From Streptomyces longispororuber (GTDB taxonomy: Bacteria; Actinomycetota; Actinomycetes; Streptomycetales; Streptomycetaceae), in assembly GCF_024448165.1 (NCBI RefSeq), contig NZ_JAMOLN010000009.1, positions 1 to 64,000 on the forward strand: a stretch of 64,000 nucleotides of DNA. The letters are read 5' to 3'. Position 1 is the first letter of the stretch, and each line of letters begins with the position of its first letter. Made by a program: the position numbers and the translations under genes. This document shows positions 59,783 to 64,000 of the stretch, piece after piece. Under the pieces are notes generated by a model, which did no database searches, was not told the DNA's origin, and was given only the letters and a program-made list of their open reading frames with translations.

Positions 59783-60949
59783 TCAGCTCACGGTGACGTC
59801 GGGCGGGCCCGACGCGACGCCGTCCTGCTCCATCTGCTCGGCGATCTTCATCGCCTCCTCGATGAGCGTCTCCACGATCTTCGACTCGGGCACGGTCTTG
59901 ACGACCTCGCCCTTCACGAAGATCTGCCCCTTGCCGTTCCCCGACGCGACGCCGAGGTCCGCCTCGCGCGCCTCGCCCGGACCGTTCACCACGCACCCCA
60001 TGACGGCCACCCGCAGCGGCACCTCCATGCCGTCGAGCCCGGCGGTCACCTCGTCGGCGAGCTTGTACACGTCGACCTGGGCCCGTCCGCACGACGGACA
60101 GGACACGATCTCCAGCCGCCGCTGCCGCAGCCCGAGCGACTCCAGGATCTGGATGCCGACCTTGCACTCCTCGGCGGGCGGCGCCGACAGCGAGACGCGG
60201 ATGGTGTCGCCGATGCCCTCGGCCAGCAGCGCCCCGAAGGCGACGGCCGACTTGATGGTCCCCTGGAACGCGGGACCGGCCTCCGTGACCCCCAGGTGCA
60301 GCGGATAGTCGCAGGCGGCGGCGAGCTGCCGGTAGGCGTTCACCATCACCACGGGGTCGTTGTGCTTGACCGAGATCTTGATGTCGCGGAAGCCGTGCTC
60401 CTCGAACAGCGACGCCTCCCACAACGCCGACTCGACGAGCGCCTCCGGGGTCGCCTTCCCGTACTTCTGGAGCAGCCGCCGGTCCAGCGAGCCGGCGTTG
60501 ACGCCGATCCGGATGGGGGTGCCCGCTTCGGACGCGGCCCGCGCGATCTGCTTCACCTGGTCGTCGAACTTCTTGATGTTGCCCGGGTTCACCCGGACCG
60601 CCGCGCACCCGGCGTCGATCGCGGCGAAGACGTACTTCGGCTGGAAGTGGATGTCGGCGATGACCGGGATCTGCGACTTGCGCGCGATGGTCGCGAGCGC
60701 GTCCGCGTCGTCCTGCGTGGGGCACGCCACCCGCACGATCTGACAGCCGGAGGCGGTCAGTTCGGCGATCTGCTGCAGCGTGGCCCCGATGTCCGAGGTC
60801 CGTGTCGTCGTCATCGACTGCACGGACACCGGTGCGCCGCCTCCCACGGCCACCGGTCCGACCTGGATCTGACGGCTGACCCGCCGCTCTGCGATCGGTC
60901 GGACCGGTACCTCGGGGAGGCCCAGTGAGACGGGCTCTCCGGAACTCAT
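59783..60949 (-). CDS. ispG: 4-hydroxy-3-methylbut-2-en-1-yl diphosphate synthase (GcpE)
   Basis: A 388-residue iron-sulfur enzyme of the MEP pathway that converts MEcPP to HMBPP. It shows [40 protein letters not shown], and the [4Fe-4S] cysteines in [16 protein letters not shown] and [17 protein letters not shown]. Length matches bacterial IspG. The ATG at 60949 begins 7 nt after the hpnH stop, so it is coupled to hpnH. With dxs next to it, the operon carries two precursor-supply enzymes. Confidence 0.95.
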   Translation of the reverse strand: MSSGEPVSLGLPEVPVRPIAERRVSRQIQVGPVAVGGGAPVSVQSMTTTRTSDIGATLQQIAELTASGCQIVRVACPTQDDADALATIARKSQIPVIADIHFQPKYVFAAIDAGCAAVRVNPGNIKKFDDQVKQIARAASEAGTPIRIGVNAGSLDRRLLQKYGKATPEALVESALWEASLFEEHGFRDIKISVKHNDPVVMVNAYRQLAAACDYPLHLGVTEAGPAFQGTIKSAVAFGALLAEGIGDTIRVSLSAPPAEECKVGIQILESLGLRQRRLEIVSCPSCGRAQVDVYKLADEVTAGLDGMEVPLRVAVMGCVVNGPGEAREADLGVASGNGKGQIFVKGEVVKTVPESKIVETLIEEAMKIAEQMEQDGVASGPPDVTVS

Positions 60950-60956
60950 GACGTGG

Positions 60957-61979
60957 TCACCCGCGATTCGACGCGACGGTCTCGGTCATGGCCCGCAGCG
61001 ACTCCTTGAGCGAGCCCATGGTGGCGAGGACGGCGGTCGGCTCGTAGCCGCAGTGCGCCATGCAGTTGGCGCAGCGCGGGTCCTTGCCGCGGCCGTACGC
61101 GTCCCAGTCGGTCTTCTCGATGAGCTCCTTGTACGTGGTCACGTACCCGTCGCTCATCAGGTAGCAGGGCTTCTGCCAGCCGAACAGGGAGTAGTTCGGG
61201 ATGGCCCACGCCGTGCACGGGAAGTCGACCTTGCCCTCGAGGAAGTCGAGGAACAGCGGCGAGTGGTTGAGCCGCCAGCGCCGCCGGTTGCCGCCCGCGA
61301 ATGCCTTCTTGAACAGCTCGCGCGTCTGCGTGACGCCGAGGAAGTGCTCCTGGTCGGGAGCCTTCTCGTAGGCGTACGCGGGCGAGATCATCATCTCGTC
61401 GACCGCGAGGTCGTCGTTGAGGTAGTTGAGCACCTCGATGATGTTCTGCGGGGTGTCCGTGTTGAAGAAGGTCGAGTTCGTGGTGACCCGGAAGCCGCGC
61501 CGCTTGGCCTCCTTGATCGCCTCGACCGCCTCGTCGAAGACGCCTTCCTTGGCGACGGACTCGTCGTGCCGCTCCCGCATGCCGTCGATGTGCACGGTGA
61601 AGGCGAAGTACGGGGACGGCTTGAACTTGTCCAGCTTCTTGCGCAGCAGCATCGCGTTGGTGCAGAGGAAGACGTACTTCTTCCTGGCCACCAACTGCCG
61701 CACGATCTCGTCGATCTGAGGGTGCATCAGCGGCTCGCCGCCGGCGATGGACACCATCGGCGCGCCGGACTCGAGGACGGCGCCGACGGCCTGCGCGACG
61801 GGCATGCGCTGCTTGAGCACCCCGGCCGGGTGCTGGATCTTTCCGCAGCCTTCGCACTTCAGGTTGCAGGCGAAGAGCGGCTCGAGTTCGACAATGAGCG
61901 GAAACTTGTCCCGCTTGCGGATCTTCTGTTCGGCGAGATATGTCGCAACCTTGATGGACTGACGCAGCGGCATGGCCAT
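60957..61979 (-). CDS. hpnH: Adenosyl-hopene transferase, radical SAM
   Basis: A 340-residue radical-SAM enzyme that joins a 5'-deoxyadenosyl group to diploptene, giving adenosylhopane, the first step of C35 hopanoid side-chain formation. It shows the cluster motif [18 protein letters not shown] (C-x3-C-x2-C), [40 protein letters not shown], and the C-terminal cysteines in [18 protein letters not shown]. The ATG at 61979 has GGAGGTGA upstream and lies 6 nt after hpnG. Confidence 0.96.
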   Translation of the reverse strand: MAMPLRQSIKVATYLAEQKIRKRDKFPLIVELEPLFACNLKCEGCGKIQHPAGVLKQRMPVAQAVGAVLESGAPMVSIAGGEPLMHPQIDEIVRQLVARKKYVFLCTNAMLLRKKLDKFKPSPYFAFTVHIDGMRERHDESVAKEGVFDEAVEAIKEAKRRGFRVTTNSTFFNTDTPQNIIEVLNYLNDDLAVDEMMISPAYAYEKAPDQEHFLGVTQTRELFKKAFAGGNRRRWRLNHSPLFLDFLEGKVDFPCTAWAIPNYSLFGWQKPCYLMSDGYVTTYKELIEKTDWDAYGRGKDPRCANCMAHCGYEPTAVLATMGSLKESLRAMTETVASNRG

Positions 61980-61985
61980 CTGGGC

Positions 61986-62645
61986 TCACCTCCGAGGGAG
62001 CAGCAAAGAACGGTGCCATTCGAAAAAAGCGGGAAGGACGGCACGAAGGACACGGAAAGCCGATAGTCCACCGCGAAACGTGCCGATCCGGACGAGTTCA
62101 TGTTCTGGAGCGTCCACGACCACCCGGACGGCCGCAACAGGACGGCCCTCCTGCGCGGCGGCCGTGCGCAGCGTGGCCGCCGACTCCATGTCGACCGCGA
62201 TCGCGCCGGTCGCGAGCAGGTCACCGCGCTCGTGACCGCGCACGACGTGGTCGGAACCGGTGAGCGGGCCGGTGTGCACGGTTCTCCCGGGCACGGCCTT
62301 GACCAGCTCCTTGACCAGGAGTTCCGTACCGGCGCACGGCGTGCTCCCGTGCGCGTCGCGGGTCTCCTCGGCCACGACCAGGTCACCGGGGTGCATGCCG
62401 GGCGCGAGCCCGGCGCAGAACCCGGTGGCGAGCACGGCGGCGTCGCTGAGCGCGGCGTCGCCGAGGGCGCGCGTCATGGCCCGTTCGGCGGCCCTGGGAC
62501 CCATGCCCGTACGGAGCAGGGTCACCGGGGTCCGCGCACCGGCACGGCTGCCGGTGCGCAGGGCGACGTGCTCGATGCCCAGCGCGCAGGCGACGAGCAG
62601 CGGCGCGGTCTCCGGCGGGCGCGGGCCCGCCGGGTTGCCGGTCAT
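61986..62645 (-). CDS. hpnG: Adenosylhopane nucleosidase
   Basis: A 219-residue phosphorylase/nucleosidase-superfamily protein that removes adenine from adenosylhopane to give ribosylhopane. It shows PLLVACALGIEHVALRTGSR, TLLRTGMGPRAAERAM, GFCAGLAPGMHPGDLVVAEE and the active-site AIAVDMESAATLRTAAAQEG. The ATG at 62645 shares one base with the shc stop (TGATG) and hpnH follows 6 nt later, so the three are coupled. Order shc-hpnG-hpnH is the usual one in Streptomyces. Confidence 0.93.
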   Translation of the reverse strand: MTGNPAGPRPPETAPLLVACALGIEHVALRTGSRAGARTPVTLLRTGMGPRAAERAMTRALGDAALSDAAVLATGFCAGLAPGMHPGDLVVAEETRDAHGSTPCAGTELLVKELVKAVPGRTVHTGPLTGSDHVVRGHERGDLLATGAIAVDMESAATLRTAAAQEGRPVAAVRVVVDAPEHELVRIGTFRGGLSAFRVLRAVLPAFFEWHRSLLLPRR

Positions 62646-64000
62646 CAGCTCCCCTTGGCGGACGCGTCGGCGGACACGGTGGCGGACACCTTGGCGGACA
62701 CGTTCGGTCCCTGGGCGCTGAAGGGCTCGCCGTGGACGAACCGGCCGAGCGCGGTCAGCGGGAACACCTGCCGGTACAGGTGGTAGTTGATCGAGAAGTC
62801 CCAGGGGAAGCCGGTGCCGGTGAAGTACGGCTCGTCCCAGGTGCCGTCCGCGGTCTGGGTCTCGACGAGGAAGGCGATCCCCCGCTCGACGGCCTTGGAG
62901 TCCCGCTCGCCGGCCGAGAGCAGCGCCATCAGCGCCCACCCGGTCTGCGAGGCGGTGGAGACACCGTGGCCCTTCCAGTCCTCGTAGCGGTACGAGCGCA
63001 GGTCCTCGCCCCAGCCGCCGTCGTCGTTCTGCACCGACTCCAGCCAGTCGACCGCGCGCCGGATCGCGGGGTGCGAGGCGGGCAGCCCGGCCGCGACCAG
63101 CGCGGGCAGCACCGATCCGGTCCCGTAGACGTAGTTGACGCCCCAGCGGCCGAACCAGGCGCCGTTCGCCTCCTGTTCGGCGAGCAGCCACTCGATGCCG
63201 CGGCGGGTGCGCGGATCGTGCGACATGCCCTCGACGGCGAGCATCTCGACGACGTGTCCGGTGACGTCCGCGGACGGCGGGTCGATGACCTCGCCGAAGT
63301 CGCAGAACGGCAGCCGGTTGGGGAACGGGCTGGTGTTGTCGACGTCGAAGGCGGCCCACGCCCCGTTCCTCGACTGCATCCCGAGGTTCCAGCGCACCCC
63401 CCGCTCGATGGCCTTCTCCATCCGCACCGTGTCGGGGTGCCGGACGCGGCGCAGGGCGAGCACGACCTCCGCCGTGTCGTCGATGTCGGGGTAGTTGTCG
63501 TTGTGGAACTCGAACGCCCAGCCGCCGGGCTCGACGCGGGGCTTGCGCACCGACCAGTCGCCGGGCCGGTCGATCTGCTCGTCCAGCATCCACGTCGCCG
63601 CCCTGATGAGGGCCGGGTGGTCGGCGGGCAGCCCCGCGTCCGCCAGCGCGATCGTCGCGAGGCAGGTGTCCCACACCGGTGACTGGCAGGCCTCGATCAT
63701 CCGGGCCCCGTCCTCGCGCCACACGGCGAACCGGTCCAGGGACTCCAACCCGGCCTTCAGGACCGGGTGTTCGAGGTCGTAGCCGAGCAGGTGCAGGGCG
63801 ATGACCGAGTAGACGGCCGGGGGCTGGATGCCGCCCCAGCAGCCGTCGTTCTCCTGCCGCTCGATGATCCAGCGGGCCGCGGAGTTCATGGCGGCCTTGC
63901 GCAGCCGCTTGAGCGCCACCTTCTGGTAGCCGTGCATGAGCTTGTCGAGCCGCTGGAACGCGCCGTCCCAACTCGCCACGGGGGCAAGGGGTTTGGCGGG
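62645..64000 (-). CDS. shc: Squalene-hopene cyclase, C-terminal part (5' end beyond window)
   Basis: The frame is open at the right edge, so about 451 C-terminal residues are seen of a protein usually about 640-680 long. It cyclises squalene to hopene. It carries the catalytic DIDDTA motif (DxDD, in NYPDIDDTAEVVLALRR) and at least five QW motifs (QENDGCWGG, QSRNGAWAAF, QEANGAWFGRW, QNDDGGWGED, QTADGTWDE), plus DEPYFTGTGFPWDFSINYHL. The last 20 residues are a low-complexity VSA-rich tail (SAKVSATVSADASAKG) that most cyclases lack. It is the first visible gene of the hopanoid operon; the true start lies to the right. Confidence 0.95.
   Translation of the reverse strand, partial: PAKPLAPVASWDGAFQRLDKLMHGYQKVALKRLRKAAMNSAARWIIERQENDGCWGGIQPPAVYSVIALHLLGYDLEHPVLKAGLESLDRFAVWREDGARMIEACQSPVWDTCLATIALADAGLPADHPALIRAATWMLDEQIDRPGDWSVRKPRVEPGGWAFEFHNDNYPDIDDTAEVVLALRRVRHPDTVRMEKAIERGVRWNLGMQSRNGAWAAFDVDNTSPFPNRLPFCDFGEVIDPPSADVTGHVVEMLAVEGMSHDPRTRRGIEWLLAEQEANGAWFGRWGVNYVYGTGSVLPALVAAGLPASHPAIRRAVDWLESVQNDDGGWGEDLRSYRYEDWKGHGVSTASQTGWALMALLSAGERDSKAVERGIAFLVETQTADGTWDEPYFTGTGFPWDFSINYHLYRQVFPLTALGRFVHGEPFSAQGPNVSAKVSATVSADASAKGS

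Noticed and set aside
1..64000. A polyketide or nonribosomal peptide cluster, prophage or transposase
   Set aside because: No ketosynthase, condensation or adenylation domains, phage structural genes or transposase motifs were seen; the only specialised-lipid genes are those for hopanoids.

Overview
The window is high-GC actinobacterial DNA, almost certainly from a Streptomyces. Coding is dense, with G/C strongly preferred at third codon positions, frequent GTG and TTG starts, 1-4 nt start/stop overlaps, Tat-type signal peptides, a cvn 'conservon', and a hopanoid locus whose gene order matches the SCO6764-SCO6773 part of Streptomyces coelicolor as I remember it. I saw no rRNA, tRNA, CRISPR array, prophage or transposase.

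Layout. 1-6054: a partial MmcQ/YjbR protein, a monoglyceride-lipase-like hydrolase, and a LacI-operator-linked secreted pair (ThuA + sugar dehydrogenase + PKD + CBM6 giant, and a Tat-exported TIM-barrel isomerase). 6062-11412: a GNAT/XRE-cupin pair, a NitT/TauT-type ABC transporter and a divergent LacI regulator containing a rare TTA codon. 11409-11586: a long palindromic MITE-like element. 11614-14801: threonine degradation (tdh-kbl) with a LysR gene. 14968-32131: a large polysaccharide/glycoprotein locus. It holds a Gfo/Idh oxidoreductase, a beta-helix/discoidin enzyme, an M1 peptidase, a lipoprotein sugar-binding protein, two permeases, a 2-hydroxyacid dehydrogenase, a second LacI regulator, an M60 (mucinase-like) peptidase, a PL8 lyase and a DUF2264 protein. 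32145-35804: conservon cvnABCD plus a GAF protein; cvnA appears frameshifted. 36053-41437: a VOC protein, a Baeyer-Villiger monooxygenase/hydrolase fusion with a divergent AraC regulator, and an MBL-fold hydrolase. 41618-47731: a four-gene coupled operon for amino-acid or 2-oxo-acid catabolism. 47664-53322: an MmyB-like regulator with a divergent NTF2-like gene, an amino-acid permease with a TetR regulator, a SIMPL protein and an SGNH hydrolase. 53445-54398: a LysM-M23 peptidase under a c-di-AMP (ydaO) riboswitch. 54755-56382: a tyrosine phosphatase, a small membrane protein and an XRE-cupin regulator. 56478-64000: the hopanoid operon shc-hpnG-hpnH-ispG-dxs-hpnO; shc runs off the window edge.

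How the parts work together. Two LacI systems can be read from their operators. One site type (GAAAGCGCTTTC core) lies both before the ThuA gene and between LacI-1 and its transporter. The other (AAACGCTTAC core) lies within the promoter of the sugar transporter operon and in the promoter of the M60-PL8-DUF2264 operon, on either side of the LacI-2 gene. The second locus pairs two secreted peptidases with a uronic-acid polysaccharide lyase, a beta-helix enzyme and an oligosaccharide importer that lacks its own ATPase. It looks like a host-type glycoconjugate (proteoglycan or mucin) utilisation system and is the most interesting system here. Promoters, operators and functional links are inferred by eye and were not computed.
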